From assembly GCF_014279995.1 (NCBI RefSeq), contig NZ_CP047935.1:407243-471242 (forward strand): a stretch of DNA of 64,000 nt. The letters are read 5' to 3'. The notes under the pieces are model-generated. The model had not been told where the DNA came from and made no database searches. It saw only the letters and a program-made list of their open reading frames with translations. Shown here in pieces: positions 8,431-17,437 of this stretch. Position 1 is the stretch's first letter. Every line of letters starts with the position of its first letter. Source of the stretch: Synechococcus sp. BIOS-E4-1. GTDB taxonomy: Bacteria; Cyanobacteriota; Cyanobacteriia; PCC-6307; Cyanobiaceae. A program made the position numbers and the translations under genes.

Positions 8431-10473
8431 GCTGTTGTTCAGGTAGGCCCAGAGATTGCCGAGCACTTTCTTGGTGTAGAGACGGGTTTCAGGGTATGGG
8501 ATGCGTTCGACCCACAGCTCAGGGTCTTTTTCCAGTTCAGCGCTCACCCATGATTCTGCTGCCCCCGGCCCTGCGTTGTAGCTGGCCACTGTCAGCCATG
8601 GGTTGCCCTGCCAAAGGTCCAGCAGATCGGCCAGATAGCGGGCTCCGAGAATCGCATTGCGCTCCGGTTCGCGTAGATCGTCGTTGCTGAGCTCTTCTCC
8701 TGCCAGTTCCGCGGCAGTGGCTGGCATCAGCTGCAGAAGTCCCACGGCACCCACGGGTGAAGCCACGCCAGGCGAGAAGCGAGATTCCTGGCGGGCAATG
8801 GCCAGCAGCAGTTCCAATCGCACCTTCTCCTGTTCTGAAGCGGCCAGGAAGAGAGGCAGTAGCGGTCTGGGGTGAAGACTGTTGTGCAGCAACTGGCGCG
8901 TGTTGCAGTCCGGGGACACCAGTCGCAGGCTGGCCCGCCACAGCCGGCTCAGACCGGTCCAGTGGTCGTTCACCCCCAGTCGAAGCCGGCCTTCCCGCAG
9001 GAGCTGCTGTGGTGATGGATCGGCGTTGCCTGCATCGCTGCGCCAGGTCTCCCAGGCCTCCTGATTCATGCCAAGGCGCCAGAGCTGATCAATCAACGGG
9101 CTACCGCTGTTGAGAGGGCTCCAGGTCTGGTCAGAGTTCAGACGGTCAGCCTCTGTGGCCGTGATCACCTTGTCTCCTGAGAGAGCAGGCAAGTTGTCAG
9201 ATCCAAGCCTGGCCTGAGCTCGCCAGGTGTAGTAACCGGGCGGCTGCTGACGCGTCAGGGTTTGCCAGATCTGTCTGGCAGCGTTGTTGTCTCCGAGTTT
9301 GTCCATGCTCATCCCCAGCCAAAACTGCTGGCGAGCACGCAGGGGGTCAGGAAGCTGTTCAGCTGGGATCGCAACCAACCATGACCGTGCCAGTTCCCAT
9401 TGACCGGTCAGGAGTGCGTCACGAGCCAGGTCCCACTGCAGTTGCCAGCTGGCTGGATGGCCTGGCCAACGTTTGAGCACGACCAGCCCTCCCTCGCCCC
9501 CTGCCAGACGGACCCGTGCGGCGGCCACATCAGCTGACCGTTTCTGGAGGGATTCAGGCAAGGCGTCGATCAAGGCCTGTTTCGGACGCAAGGGCTCGCT
9601 CAGCAACGCTGCTGACTCCAGCGCTTCCTGGCTATCCGGATGATCCTTGGCCAGCTGCAACAACATCGCTTCGCCGCGCTGTTGCTGTTCCTTGTCGGCT
9701 CGCAACAGTGTGCGCCCGATCGTCAGAGCCTGCGACGGTGCCAGGGGCGTTCCCTGTAGACAAAGTTCAGCGGATCGGCCATCACCAAGCTCAGCCAGGG
9801 CCGCGGCGAGTTGCAGACGCTGCTGCTGCTCAAGTCCCTGGCCTGTGATGTCGCCACAGGCCTGGCGAAGCAGTCGCCTCGCTCCTGGCCATCTGGCTCC
9901 CCATCGCGCCAGATGCAGGGCATTGGCCTGGACCAAAGTCTGGTCGGCGGCGTCCGGCAGTTCGGCGGCGGCCGCCAGAGCAGCGGGATGGGCAGGTTGA
10001 AGTCTGAGCAGCTCGGCCCTCAGTTGTGGCTGGCGATCAGCAAGGTGATAGCGGGCATCGGCACTGGCCAGCGAAGTGGGAAAACGTCGGAGCAGATCGC
10101 GCCAGTGCTGACGCTCCTCCTGGTTGCGGCCCAGCGACTTTGCTGCCAGAGCTTGTTGTTTGAGGGCGACGGCGGCCAATGGGGCTGGCCCCCAGCCTTG
10201 TCCGGTCAGCAGGTGCCTGCGCCTTTGCGGAGAATCACTGCTGCGGCTGCCCAGCATCAAGGCCGCTTCTCGTCGCTGCTCAGGGTTCGCGGACCAGCGG
10301 TAGTGCCTCCAGAGCTGTGCATCGCTCCACTTCGGAGTGATCGGACTGTGCTGACTGCGCAACATGGCGCGACCCCCCAGGATCGCCAGAACAGTCAGAA
10401 GCGTGGTGCCGCCGAGAAGCAGCGGTCCGCGGGTCTCTCGAGCGTTCAAGCCATGGCTGGAAACTGCTGGCAT
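8392..10473 (-). CDS. slt: Soluble lytic murein transglycosylase (Slt70-like)
   Basis: This 693-residue envelope enzyme has an N-terminal membrane anchor or signal (about residues 18-36) and a long alpha-superhelical region rich in Leu/Ala/Gln and TPR-like helices. The C-terminal lysozyme-like domain contains AIARQESRFSP (the catalytic Glu), GAVGLLQLMPATA, NAILGARYL and SYNAGPGA. This arrangement defines family-1 lytic transglycosylases, which cleave peptidoglycan with anhydromuramic ends. No neighbouring gene suggests a specific partner. Confidence 0.92.
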   Translation of the reverse strand: MPAVSSHGLNARETRGPLLLGGTTLLTVLAILGGRAMLRSQHSPITPKWSDAQLWRHYRWSANPEQRREAALMLGSRSSDSPQRRRHLLTGQGWGPAPLAAVALKQQALAAKSLGRNQEERQHWRDLLRRFPTSLASADARYHLADRQPQLRAELLRLQPAHPAALAAAAELPDAADQTLVQANALHLARWGARWPGARRLLRQACGDITGQGLEQQQRLQLAAALAELGDGRSAELCLQGTPLAPSQALTIGRTLLRADKEQQQRGEAMLLQLAKDHPDSQEALESAALLSEPLRPKQALIDALPESLQKRSADVAAARVRLAGGEGGLVVLKRWPGHPASWQLQWDLARDALLTGQWELARSWLVAIPAEQLPDPLRARQQFWLGMSMDKLGDNNAARQIWQTLTRQQPPGYYTWRAQARLGSDNLPALSGDKVITATEADRLNSDQTWSPLNSGSPLIDQLWRLGMNQEAWETWRSDAGNADPSPQQLLREGRLRLGVNDHWTGLSRLWRASLRLVSPDCNTRQLLHNSLHPRPLLPLFLAASEQEKVRLELLLAIARQESRFSPGVASPVGAVGLLQLMPATAAELAGEELSNDDLREPERNAILGARYLADLLDLWQGNPWLTVASYNAGPGAAESWVSAELEKDPELWVERIPYPETRLYTKKVLGNLWAYLNNSSGNDRGTDRCTE

Positions 10474-10498
10474 TCTGTGCCCAGCAGGATCGAACTGG

Positions 10499-10702
10499 AT
10501 GGTTGCTCAGCGTCGGCAACCCCGGCCTGGCCAGCGCCAACGCTTGCGCCTGGTTGTGGCCTTAGGGCTGGCTTTTGTGGTGTGGGGCCTGCGCTGGCTT
10601 TGGCCGTTGCAGTGGCTGCCTGGCTGGGTCGTGCTGCTGGTGGGTTTGTGGGCTCTGCTTGAGCTGGCAGCACTGCTGCTTGTGCCTCAGCGATGGAACT
10701 GA
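10499..10702 (+). CDS. Small two-helix membrane protein
   Basis: A 67-residue protein with a basic N-terminus (AQRRQPRPGQRQRLR) followed by two closely spaced hydrophobic, Trp-rich helices (VVALGLAFVVWGLRWLW and WVVLLVGLWALLELAALLL). It lies divergent from the transglycosylase, between it and glmM. It looks like a real small inner-membrane protein, but I do not recognise a family. Confidence 0.5.
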   Translation: MVAQRRQPRPGQRQRLRLVVALGLAFVVWGLRWLWPLQWLPGWVVLLVGLWALLELAALLLVPQRWN

Positions 10703-10788
10703 TTGGCATCGTGCGGCTGAGGCCCTGTCACTGGTTCAGAGATCGGTTGTCTCAAGGCTCTTAAGGTTCAGTCCACAAATGAGACCTC

Positions 10789-12177
10789 ATGGCCTCTTCC
10801 GCTGCCCATCCGCTTGGTTCACTCCAATCCCCCGAGGTCAGTTTCGGGACGGATGGTTTGCGGGGGCGCGTCGGTTCGGCGATCACTCCTGCTTTGGCAT
10901 TGCAGGTGGGTTTCTGGTGTGGACGCGTTTTGCCACCGGATGGTCCTGTCCTGATCGGGATGGATTCCCGCTGCAGCGGTTCGATGGTGGTGTCAGCTCT
11001 CACTGCAGGCCTCACGGCGGCAGGTCGCGAGGTCTGGACGCTTGGCCTTTGCCCCACTCCGGCGGTTCCAGGCCTCATCCGTCGCTTGCAGGCAGCGGGT
11101 GGACTGATGGTTTCCGCAAGTCACAACCCGCCTGAAGACAACGGCATCAAGGTGTTCGGGCCTGACGGCAGCAAGCTGGGTTCTGCGTTGCAACGCCGCA
11201 TCGAATCCGGTCTGCGTGGAGAAACTGATGCAGCTGGGTCGATGAGCGCCTGTGGTGCGGCAAGCCACCGTGCTGAATTGCTGGAGCACTATCGCGACAG
11301 TCTGCTGAGCAGCGTTCAGCATCAGCGTCTGGATGGCGTGCCGATCGTGCTCGATCTGTGCTGGGGTTCAGCAACCGCCTGCGGTGCAGAGGTCTTCCGC
11401 TCACTTGGGGCCGACCTCACCGTTCTGCACGGAGTCGCCGACGGCGAACGCATCAACGTGGGTTGTGGATCCACCCATCTCGGCCCTCTGCGTGAGGCCG
11501 TGATCGATCGTGGCGCGGCCATGGGCTTCGCCTTCGATGGTGATGCCGACCGGATGCTTGCGGTCGATGGTCGTGGCCGCGTGGTTGATGGTGACCACGT
11601 TCTCTATCTCTGGGGGTCTGTGCTTCAGGACAGCGGTGCTCTGCCTGATCAGCGCCTTGTCGCCACGGTCATGTCCAACCTTGGATTTGAGCGGGCCTGG
11701 CAGGCAAGAGGTGGTCAGCTGGAGCGGACTCCTGTGGGAGACCAGCATGTGCACGCGGCCATGGTGAGCAGTGGTGCAGCTCTCGGAGGTGAACAGTCCG
11801 GACACATCCTTTCCTCCGCCCATGGACTCGCCGGAGATGGGGTTCTAACGGCGCTTCAGCTCGCCACTCTCTGCCATGGCCAGCAGATGAATCTGGAGGA
11901 CTGGCTTGACCGCAGCTTCCAGGCGTACCCCCAGAAGCTGGTCAATGTACGGGTGACAGACCTGGCGCGTCGCAAGGGTTGGGCCGAGTGCGGCCCTCTG
12001 CGAGAGCTGGTCGACGAAGCAGAACGTTCCATGGCCGACGACGGCAGGGTGCTGGTGCGCGCAAGCGGCACCGAACCTCTGTTGCGGGTGATGGTGGAGG
12101 CGGCAGAAGCGGATGTGGTGGAACTCTGGACCGGTCGCTTGGCTGAGGCTGCCGACCGCCATCTCAATGTGGCTTAA
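10789..12177 (+). CDS. glmM: Phosphoglucosamine mutase
   Basis: GlmM interconverts glucosamine-6-phosphate and glucosamine-1-phosphate on the way to UDP-GlcNAc. The 462-residue protein has the family start FGTDGLRGRVG, the phospho-serine loop MVSASHNPPEDNGIKVFG with Ser111, the metal loop FDGDADRML near residue 250, GGEQSGHIL (sugar binding) and RASGTEPLLRVMVE (phosphate binding). It overlaps the convergent kinase gene by 14 bp. The neighbour, a sugar-kinase-like BadF protein, fits amino-sugar metabolism. Confidence 0.96.
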   Translation: MASSAAHPLGSLQSPEVSFGTDGLRGRVGSAITPALALQVGFWCGRVLPPDGPVLIGMDSRCSGSMVVSALTAGLTAAGREVWTLGLCPTPAVPGLIRRLQAAGGLMVSASHNPPEDNGIKVFGPDGSKLGSALQRRIESGLRGETDAAGSMSACGAASHRAELLEHYRDSLLSSVQHQRLDGVPIVLDLCWGSATACGAEVFRSLGADLTVLHGVADGERINVGCGSTHLGPLREAVIDRGAAMGFAFDGDADRMLAVDGRGRVVDGDHVLYLWGSVLQDSGALPDQRLVATVMSNLGFERAWQARGGQLERTPVGDQHVHAAMVSSGAALGGEQSGHILSSAHGLAGDGVLTALQLATLCHGQQMNLEDWLDRSFQAYPQKLVNVRVTDLARRKGWAECGPLRELVDEAERSMADDGRVLVRASGTEPLLRVMVEAAEADVVELWTGRLAEAADRHLNVA

Positions 12178-13147
12178 GGGCGGAACGTTCCAGCGCGCAG
12201 GCCAGCGCACCATCACAGGCATCCCCCGATGCTGACTGCCAGTTGCTCTCCGGCAGCAGCTCGAAGATTGCTTTGTTGACGAGTAAACGGAACTCCGCCA
12301 AATGCTCCAGTGCTCCCCCGCGGGCGCCCAGTGATGGCCTCTTCAGATCGAGTGCATGAGCAGTGACCGCGACTGCCTGAGCGAGAGCAGAGGCCGACTG
12401 CTGCAGGATTGTCCGAGCGGCTGCATCTCCTTGTGCGGCTGCCTCGTCGACCAGCGGTGCCAGCTTCGCCTGGTCGGCGACCTTATGGAGAGGGCTCACC
12501 ACGAGAGATTTGAGGTCGGCGGAGCTGTGACAGCTGAGCGCATTCCAGAGCCGTTGGCGCAGGGGCCCATCAGCAGCACGGCCGTCGGCCATCTTCACGC
12601 TCAGTTGAAGTGCATGGTGGCCAATGTCGAAGGCAGATCCCGCGCCATCCAGACGCCAGCCCCAGCCCCCGCAGCGATGCTCGCGGCCATTGGCATCCCG
12701 ACCAACCACAATCATTCCGGTGCCACTGATCAGAACGATGCCCGCCTGATCGGGGAATGCGCCCCGCAAGGCGGTGCGTTCGTCGCCGGTGGCCAGACAG
12801 CGAGCTTCGGGCAGCTGCAGCTCTGAAGCAAGAAGCGCTCCGCCCCTCGCCTGCAGAGGCGTCCCAACCTCGACGCCGCTTGCTCCGATAGCCGCAGCAG
12901 TGATTGGTTCTGCCTCGTCGGGATGCAGTCCCAATCGCTGTGTCCAGTTGAGTCGGGCACTGTTGAGGCTGGAGCGGATGGCAGAGCGAAAGCGCTGTTC
13001 GCCGTCATCGGCATCCAGATGACTGACTCCAGGCCCTGAGCCGTCAGCGACTCTCTTCAGCTTGCCGTTTTCCCAGACACTGAGCCGGCAGCGGCACTTG
13101 GTTTGACCGGCATCAAATCCAGCCAGGATGGGCAGGGGCCTGTTCAA
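12164..13147 (-). CDS. BadF/BadG-type ATPase, probable N-acetylglucosamine-like sugar kinase
   Basis: A 327-residue protein of the ASKHA fold. The N-terminal phosphate loop is AGFDAGQTKCRCRLSVW, a second phosphate motif is IVLISGTGMIVVGRD, and an adenosine-loop-like GGWGWRLDGAGSAFDIGHHA follows, characteristic of N-acetylglucosamine kinase/BadF members. It overlaps the upstream ictB-like gene by 4 bp (ATGA type), so it is probably translated in the same operon. It is convergent with glmM. The substrate is not determined by sequence. Confidence 0.8.
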   Translation of the reverse strand: MNRPLPILAGFDAGQTKCRCRLSVWENGKLKRVADGSGPGVSHLDADDGEQRFRSAIRSSLNSARLNWTQRLGLHPDEAEPITAAAIGASGVEVGTPLQARGGALLASELQLPEARCLATGDERTALRGAFPDQAGIVLISGTGMIVVGRDANGREHRCGGWGWRLDGAGSAFDIGHHALQLSVKMADGRAADGPLRQRLWNALSCHSSADLKSLVVSPLHKVADQAKLAPLVDEAAAQGDAAARTILQQSASALAQAVAVTAHALDLKRPSLGARGGALEHLAEFRLLVNKAIFELLPESNWQSASGDACDGALACALERSALKPH

Positions 13148-14442
13148 GAGTTCCGGCCCATCTGGCTCAGGGTGGCGAGACAGAACCAGCCGCTGATCTG
13201 CACTTCCGGGCGGAAGAAGATCGTGTCGGCTGCACCCTGGATCAGCAATCCGGCAATGGCCGCCAGGCAGCCCAGGCAGGGAAGAGCAAGTTCTGAGTCT
13301 GCGGTCAGTGCACGCAAGCCATTGCGGATGCTGGCAACCCCGAGCCCAAGGCAGGCGAGCAGGCCAGGAATGCCTGTTTCAACAAGGATTTCAAGCGGTA
13401 CTGAATAGGCGCTGAGGGCGTTGAACTTCGGTTGTTGGTAGAGGGGATAAACGCTGTTGAACGCTGCATTCCCTGGGCCGATGCCCAGCCAGGGACGGTC
13501 CTGAATCATGTCGATGGCTGCCAGCCAGACGTTGATGCGGAAATTGTTGGAACTGTCGCCTCGGCCTGCCAGCAGGCTGGCGACTCTGGTGCGGATTGGT
13601 TCCAGCTGAGTGGCAGCAATGGCGAGCACCAGCCCAGTCACCACAAGCAGCGCCAGGGGCAGCAGCCTTCGCCAGAACACTGGCCAGTGGCGGATATAGC
13701 GAAGCAACAGCAGTAGCAGCAGTGCACCGACCGAGGCCACCATGCCCAGCCAGCCTCCGCGGCTGTAGCTGAACAGCGTTGAAGCACAGCCAAGAATCAG
13801 TGCGGTTGCGGCGTAGAGCCTGGACCCCCAGCCACGCCATCGAATCATCGCCACGATGGCAATGGGCAGGATGGGAACGAGATACCCCGCCAGCAGGTTG
13901 GGGTTGCCAAGCGGCCCGTAAATGCGGATGGTGCCCTCCGCCACCGAGTTGGGATCGGCCCAACGAGCGAGCTCTTCTGTTGGAGCGTAAAGCTGACGTA
14001 ATGCCAGCAAGCTGCTCAGCAGAGATCCTCCCAGCAAGGCCGCGACCAAACGGTCCCACCATTCAGGCCTGACACTCAGCAACTGGCGCATCAGTGCATA
14101 CACCCCGAGATAGCTGACCAGTTTCAGGAGTCCTTTGGCGGCGGCGTTCGGTACGGGTGAAACACCGCTGGCCAGCACTGCCACGGCCAGGAACAGCAGC
14201 AGCCAGCCACTGATCGCGCCAATGCGAGCGGGAGTGCGCGTGAGTGACCAGAGCAGCCAGAGGGCTCCGCAGGCCAGCACGATCAGGCCCAGGCCTGTTC
14301 GCGTGAGCACCGGCAGTCCAGCCATCAGCAGGATCAGGACAATCCCCGCCAGGTCGCCAAGTCGCTTCTGCTGTGCCGCGGAACCTGGCAGGAGCCCTTG
14401 CCAGCGCAGCAACCATGGGGTTGGCGCCGAAGCCTCAGCCAT
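13144..14442 (-). CDS. ictB: IctB-like O-antigen-ligase-family membrane protein
   Basis: This 432-residue protein has about ten membrane helices and a large periplasmic loop with GRGDSSNNFRINVWLAAIDM and GIGPGNAAFN, features of the O-antigen ligase/polymerase (Wzy_C) superfamily. The cyanobacterial member IctB was first named for inorganic carbon accumulation, but its biochemical role is disputed. It starts inside the stop of trmB and overlaps the kinase gene downstream. Confidence 0.8.
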   Translation of the reverse strand: MAEASAPTPWLLRWQGLLPGSAAQQKRLGDLAGIVLILLMAGLPVLTRTGLGLIVLACGALWLLWSLTRTPARIGAISGWLLLFLAVAVLASGVSPVPNAAAKGLLKLVSYLGVYALMRQLLSVRPEWWDRLVAALLGGSLLSSLLALRQLYAPTEELARWADPNSVAEGTIRIYGPLGNPNLLAGYLVPILPIAIVAMIRWRGWGSRLYAATALILGCASTLFSYSRGGWLGMVASVGALLLLLLLRYIRHWPVFWRRLLPLALLVVTGLVLAIAATQLEPIRTRVASLLAGRGDSSNNFRINVWLAAIDMIQDRPWLGIGPGNAAFNSVYPLYQQPKFNALSAYSVPLEILVETGIPGLLACLGLGVASIRNGLRALTADSELALPCLGCLAAIAGLLIQGAADTIFFRPEVQISGWFCLATLSQMGRNS

Positions 14443-15149
14443 CAGTGATTGAGAGGAACATCAGCCGGATTATCGACCCGTTGCCAGGCGATCTCCAGTT
14501 CTTCCCGCTCCGGTAAGGGCTGTTTGTTGCGGCGGTACAGCACCCTGTAGGTGGGCAGGCCCTGCTCATCCACGTAGCGCTCGCGTTCCGTCGGCACCGG
14601 CAGGGGATTGTCGGCTCGCCAGGGACGGCTGTCTTCGCTGGGACGCTCGAAGCAACCGCTCAGTTCCACGAGGTTCACCATCGGTTCCACCACCTCCAGG
14701 ACATCGCTTTGCAGAAACAGTTCGCGACTGGGGCTGAGCGCCGCCGCGATTGCCAGCAGAAGCGAGGGCTGCATCACCCGGCGTTTGCGGTGGCGACGCT
14801 TGAACCAGGGATCCGGAAACTGGATGCTCACCAGTTGCAGCTGATCCGTGGAGAGCTCCGCAAGCCATCCCTCCAGGCTGATGTTGGCGTTGCAGAAGAG
14901 GTAATGAAGATTGTGTCGTTTCAGTCTGTCGCGGTCACGCTGGGCTGCCAGCACAAGCGGACGCCTGATTTCCACACCGAGATGATTCCAGTCGGGTTTC
15001 AGTGCTGACAGCGCCAGAAGACAGATGCCTCGGGCGCAGCCGATATCCAGATGGATGGGGCGATGTGCTGAGTCGAAAAGTTGATCGGGACCCGGCAGCT
15101 CCAGAGGCAGCTGAAAGAAGCGGCTGAGGGGATTGACGTGCTGCCGCAT
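14442..15149 (-). CDS. trmB: tRNA (guanine-N7-)-methyltransferase
   Basis: A 235-residue SAM-dependent enzyme that makes m7G46 in tRNA. Motifs include [14 protein letters not shown] (SAM-binding), [10 protein letters not shown], the [17 protein letters not shown] signature with the catalytic Asp, and a C-terminal TERER segment for tRNA recognition. It lies in an uninterrupted minus-strand run (FIST protein, trmB, ictB-like, kinase) with 1-4 bp overlaps, indicating one operon. Confidence 0.95.
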   Translation of the reverse strand: MRQHVNPLSRFFQLPLELPGPDQLFDSAHRPIHLDIGCARGICLLALSALKPDWNHLGVEIRRPLVLAAQRDRDRLKRHNLHYLFCNANISLEGWLAELSTDQLQLVSIQFPDPWFKRRHRKRRVMQPSLLLAIAAALSPSRELFLQSDVLEVVEPMVNLVELSGCFERPSEDSRPWRADNPLPVPTERERYVDEQGLPTYRVLYRRNKQPLPEREELEIAWQRVDNPADVPLNH

Positions 15150-16543
15150 CAGGACCGCTTCGCAGCCTCAGCCTCGGGAGGATCGCAGCGCAAAAGACCC
15201 CAGCAGGCGGTGTAGCCATGCAGATGGGTGGCACCCCCGAGCGGTCCGATCTCGCCGTTGCAGAAGCTGCCGGTAATCGGAAGTTGCGGAAAGACCTCGC
15301 GAGCGATGGTTACATCGCCATCGGGGCTTCCGAACAGGCCATTGCCCCGGCCCAGACAGGCGAACAGGACTCCCATCAGCGGTGCTGCGTCGCTGCTTTG
15401 ATCACGCCGGGTCTGCAACAGCTGGCGGGCTTCCACTCTTGAGGCCTGCGCTTCCCGCAGCTGGAACTGCACGTTTTGTCCAGCACGGACGCGATCGGCA
15501 ACCGCTACAGCGCCGTTGCGGGGATCAACGCCGATCAGATTGCGCACCAGGAAGGCTCTTTCGGGGCGGTCGGCTGATACGCCGCCCTGATTCAGCCCAG
15601 CCAGCATGGCATCGGCAATCAATTCCTCTCGCTCCACACCAAGAAACAGTGAGTGCTGTACCAGTTCTCTGTCCTCGGCGCTGAGATCAGCGAGCACACG
15701 CTGCAGGCAGGCCACAGGACTGGCGCGGCGGTCACCGTCACTCAGTTCGAGCAGAACGTTGCGTTGAGCCTGTTCGATGGCGAAGACCGGTCCGATCGGT
15801 CGGCATCCCTGGGCGACCACTGGATCCAGGCTCCAGGTTCCGCCAATGCTGAGCCCCACTGCTCCCCCGACGACCTGATTTCCGTAGAGAAGGGAGCCAT
15901 GATCAGCGTTGTGAGGAACGGCGATGCCTCCGACCTTGGCGATGCCGGGGTAGGCGTAATCCAGTCCGCTCACCAGATCGTTGATGGCATCGCATCCCGG
16001 ATCCAGCAGCAGCAACATCGAACGGCTCTGAGCAGGGTTCACCCCCACCCAGTCCTGCCAGTTCTTGGCGGCTCCATCAAGATCTGGAAGTTGGCTGCTG
16101 TCGAGACTGAAGCTGCTCAGTTCAGCCCCTGGAAGATTGAGGAGACTGATGCTGAGTGCTGGAGTGCGTTCCAGCTCATGGGCTTCCCCTGAGGTGGTGG
16201 TGCCAACCACACCCCCACCCAGACAACCCAGCCAGTGTTTGGCGTTGAGGCGTTGTTGCAGCAGGGGGAGCAGGCGGGTCAAGTCGCTCGCGAAGTGACT
16301 AGAGATAAAGACCAACGCCAGATCGGCCTCATTCGAGCCCAGAGCACTGGTCACTTCCCGGGCAGCGTCCTCAAGAGAAGGCTTGCCGGAGAGGGCATGT
16401 CGGCATCGGGCCTGCAGCCCGCGGCTCCGGAACCAGTCGAGAGGATTGAACGGAACCATGGATTGGACCATACCAATCCTTTCGTCCTGCTGGATGACCG
16501 TGATAATGGCCCTCTGATGTCCCTGGCCGGTGTCCGACTTCAC
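15149..16543 (-). CDS. FIST-domain sensory protein
   Basis: A soluble protein of up to 464 residues with FIST_N and FIST_C domains: the N-terminal half has [20 protein letters not shown] and [12 protein letters not shown], and the C-terminal half has [15 protein letters not shown] near the end. FIST domains are thought to bind small ligands such as amino acids in signalling proteins. Here there is no fused output domain. The first 25 residues are weakly conserved in style, so [13 protein letters not shown], starting at 16469-16471, is a plausible alternative start. Confidence 0.8.
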   Translation of the reverse strand: MKSDTGQGHQRAIITVIQQDERIGMVQSMVPFNPLDWFRSRGLQARCRHALSGKPSLEDAAREVTSALGSNEADLALVFISSHFASDLTRLLPLLQQRLNAKHWLGCLGGGVVGTTTSGEAHELERTPALSISLLNLPGAELSSFSLDSSQLPDLDGAAKNWQDWVGVNPAQSRSMLLLLDPGCDAINDLVSGLDYAYPGIAKVGGIAVPHNADHGSLLYGNQVVGGAVGLSIGGTWSLDPVVAQGCRPIGPVFAIEQAQRNVLLELSDGDRRASPVACLQRVLADLSAEDRELVQHSLFLGVEREELIADAMLAGLNQGGVSADRPERAFLVRNLIGVDPRNGAVAVADRVRAGQNVQFQLREAQASRVEARQLLQTRRDQSSDAAPLMGVLFACLGRGNGLFGSPDGDVTIAREVFPQLPITGSFCNGEIGPLGGATHLHGYTACWGLLRCDPPEAEAAKRS

Positions 16544-17141
16544 AACACGCTCCCTGGTGTGGCTGACCTATCGCCTGGGGGCAACGATTGCTCTCGGTAT
16601 TCCGCTGGTGCTTCTGATCTGGTCGGGGCTGCGACGTGATCCTGCCCTTGTGAGGCTGCTCGGGATCTACTGGAAAGTGGCGAGCCTGCTGGCCATCAGC
16701 GTGCTGTTGCTCACTGATCAACGGCCGATCGGCTATCTCACGGCATTCCTCGCTCCTCTTCTGATGGCTGCGTCTCTGTGGTTCTGGGTTGACCTCAATG
16801 AGGAGCTGGCCGACGGCCCTCCGGGTCGTGCGCTGCCGTTCACGGTGCGGGTCTGGCGATGGTCCCTCACGGTCTTCGCTGTGTTTGCAGCCGTGATGTC
16901 CGGTTCGGCACTGGGCTGCACCCGCCAGCTGGCGGGTGCAGCCTGTCGGGTGTGGCTGGAAGCGCCCCAGGGGCTGCATCGGGTCGCAGAGCGGGTGTTT
17001 GACTTCGTCTTCGGCGGTGAGTGGACGATGGCCGTTGCCGCGTTCATCGGATACGTGGCGCTGGTGGCTTACGTCGTGGGTCTGCTGCAGTGGGCTCTGG
17101 TGCGCCTTCCCAAGCAGGGAAGGGTTGCAGGGGATTTCTGA
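16530..17141 (+). CDS. DUF3177-type multi-span membrane protein
   Basis: A 203-residue protein with about five hydrophobic helices (for example TYRLGATIALGIPLVLLIWS and AVAAFIGYVALVAYVVGLL) and Arg-rich cytoplasmic loops. The sequence matches what I recall of the cyanobacterial DUF3177 family, of unknown function. The 5' end overlaps the divergent FIST gene by 14 bp, an unusual head-to-head overlap that also supports the shorter FIST start. The next gene follows after 2 bp. Confidence 0.75.
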   Translation: MSDFTTRSLVWLTYRLGATIALGIPLVLLIWSGLRRDPALVRLLGIYWKVASLLAISVLLLTDQRPIGYLTAFLAPLLMAASLWFWVDLNEELADGPPGRALPFTVRVWRWSLTVFAVFAAVMSGSALGCTRQLAGAACRVWLEAPQGLHRVAERVFDFVFGGEWTMAVAAFIGYVALVAYVVGLLQWALVRLPKQGRVAGDF

Positions 17142-17143
17142 CC

Positions 17144-17437
17144 ATGGACTCCATCGCTCTGGTTCAGGGGCTGGAAGAGCGCACGCGTCTGAGCCCTGAT
17201 CGGGTGGTGAGGTTGCACGGATTTGTGCTGGATGAGCCGTTTGAACTGTTGATCTTTCGTGGCTTCAGCAGCAGCACGACCCATCCAACAGCCTTCGATC
17301 CAGACGCCTCGGTGATCCCCGAGGGAACCCGTCTGGACTGGGCGGAACTGCTTCAGGGCCCTCTGGACCCCGCCGGCGAAACACGTCTTGTCGGCCCTCT
17401 GAAACCGGACGACCTGCTGGCTCAGGCCAGCTGGTGA
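17144..17437 (+). CDS. Small conserved cyanobacterial/plastid-type protein (DUF7734-like)
   Basis: A 97-residue soluble protein. Its core [20 protein letters not shown] and [20 protein letters not shown] resembles a family shared by cyanobacteria and chloroplasts with no known function; the DUF number is recalled, not checked. It is preceded by a 2-bp gap from the DUF3177 gene, so they are likely co-transcribed. Its last 16 bases overlap the 3' end of ileS. Confidence 0.7.
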   Translation: MDSIALVQGLEERTRLSPDRVVRLHGFVLDEPFELLIFRGFSSSTTHPTAFDPDASVIPEGTRLDWAELLQGPLDPAGETRLVGPLKPDDLLAQASW